Shown piece by piece: positions 63,427 to 64,000 of a DNA stretch of 64,000 bases. A model generated the notes under the pieces. The model was not told the DNA's origin. It did not search any database and saw only the letters and a program-made list of their open reading frames with translations. Positions within the stretch are counted from its first letter, which is position 1. Each line of letters opens with the position of its first letter. The DNA comes from Herbiconiux ginsengi (GTDB lineage Bacteria; Actinomycetota; Actinomycetes; Actinomycetales; Microbacteriaceae). The stretch lies in NCBI RefSeq assembly GCF_900107435.1, contig NZ_FNPZ01000002.1:574979-638978 (forward strand), given 5' to 3'. The translations under genes and the position numbers were made by a program.

Positions 63427-64000
63427 TCAGATCGAGACGCCGTACGCGGTGGGCGACTCGTTCTCGCCGCTCTCGTAGACCCGTTCGGCCGATCCGACGA
63501 TGAGAGGATCGGGTGCGCCGACGATCTCGGCATCGCGTTCGGCGTAGTCGAAGAGGCTCAGCACATGGCGCATCGCCTCGAGCCGGGCACGCTTCTTGTC
63601 GTTGCTCTTCACCACGGTCCAGGGCGCGAGATCGGTGTCGGTGGCGGCGAACATGGCCTCTTTGGCAACCGTGTACGAGTCCCACTTGTCGAGCGAGGCG
63701 ATGTCCATCGGGCTCAGCTTCCACTGGCGCACGGGATCGACCTGGCGGATGGCGAAACGGGTGAGCTGCTCGCTCTTGGAGACCGAGAACCAGAACTTCA
63801 CCACGTCGATGCCGTCTTGCACGAGCATCCGCTCGAAGGCCGGGGCCTGTTGCAGGAACTCCTCGTACTGGCGGTCGTCGCAGAAACCCATCACGCGCTC
63901 GACGCCCGACCGGTTGTACCAGGAGCGGTCGAACATCACCATCTCGCCGGCGGCCGGGAAGTGCTGCACGTAGCGCTGGAAATACCACTGGGTGCTCTCG
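63427..64000 (-). CDS. Polyphosphate kinase 2 family protein, 5' end outside window
   Basis: The frame is open to the window edge, so the N-terminal part with the Walker A loop is missing. The visible 190 residues include QWYFQRYVQHFPAAGE, MVMFDRSWYNRSGVERVMGF (Walker B-like DRSWYNR) and QWKLSPMD. These are signatures of the PPK2 family, which transfers phosphate between polyphosphate and nucleotides. The class (nucleoside mono- or diphosphate acceptor) cannot be set from this part. It is convergent with acylphosphatase. Confidence 0.92.
   Translation of the reverse strand, partial: ESTQWYFQRYVQHFPAAGEMVMFDRSWYNRSGVERVMGFCDDRQYEEFLQQAPAFERMLVQDGIDVVKFWFSVSKSEQLTRFAIRQVDPVRQWKLSPMDIASLDKWDSYTVAKEAMFAATDTDLAPWTVVKSNDKKRARLEAMRHVLSLFDYAERDAEIVGAPDPLIVGSAERVYESGENESPTAYGVSI

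Overview
The window is a 64 kb piece of a GC-rich actinobacterial chromosome, most likely from the family Microbacteriaceae. The family call rests on several features: the gene content and order of the division and cell-wall (dcw) cluster with SepF, YggT and DivIVA; actinobacterial signature genes (GarA-type FHA protein, FtsR-type MerR regulator, Rv2175c-like protein, PASTA kinase, DUF3040, DUF6458); a DUF222/HNH protein at the left edge; frequent GTG and TTG starts; and a MurE that lacks the DNPR motif of meso-diaminopimelate ligases. The genus cannot be fixed from the sequence alone. No rRNA, tRNA, CRISPR array, prophage or insertion sequence was seen, and no gap between genes exceeds 300 bases.

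Left third (1-19300), accessory and metabolic genes: the end of a DUF222/HNH gene; a DUF2200 gene; an AlkA-like DNA glycosylase; a DinB-like protein; several regulator/oxidoreductase pairs transcribed divergently (MarR with an MDR reductase, XRE with an SDR, TetR with a second MDR reductase); a family 3 glycoside hydrolase and a family 2 glycosyltransferase; a Ser/Thr kinase translationally coupled to a lipoprotein; a fused ArsR-arsenate-reductase-type protein; and a flavin-transfer module (membrane ferric-reductase-like protein, FMN-binding protein, ApbE-like FMN transferase) followed by a two-component system.

Middle (19300-40100), all on the minus strand: the dcw cluster reads mraZ-rsmH-ftsL-ftsI-murE-murF-mraY-murD-ftsW-murG-murC-ftsQ, then a hairpin, then ftsZ-yggS-sepF-yggT-divIVA-lspA-rluD. 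Most genes from rsmH to ftsQ abut or overlap by 4 bases. A rho-independent terminator separates the cluster from the upstream DUF3040 gene. ftsZ has its own AT-rich leader with repeats that look like an FtsR operator.

Right third (40100-64000): the order polyprenyl synthase, Rv2175c-like protein, PASTA kinase, class II DAHP synthase, PlsC-like acyltransferase, ROK glucokinase and acyl-CoA synthetase resembles the Rv2173-Rv2187 region of Mycobacterium tuberculosis. Next come a cell-wall-binding-repeat protein, peptide deformylase, pyruvate carboxylase, an orphan ParA ATPase, a MarR/SDR pair with twin palindromic operators, the garA-ftsR-merR group, a DUF1295 membrane protein, an aldo/keto reductase, a secreted flavin amine oxidase whose domains appear circularly permuted, a Pr6Pr membrane protein, acylphosphatase and the start of a PPK2-type polyphosphate kinase.

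Three patterns recur across the window. Long, near-perfect hairpins without U-tracts sit at gene ends, and two of them belong to one dispersed repeat family with a compensating base change. Many genes have a -10-like hexamer exactly 6 bases before the start codon, which suggests leaderless transcripts. Several regulators have paired palindromic operators in their divergent promoters.
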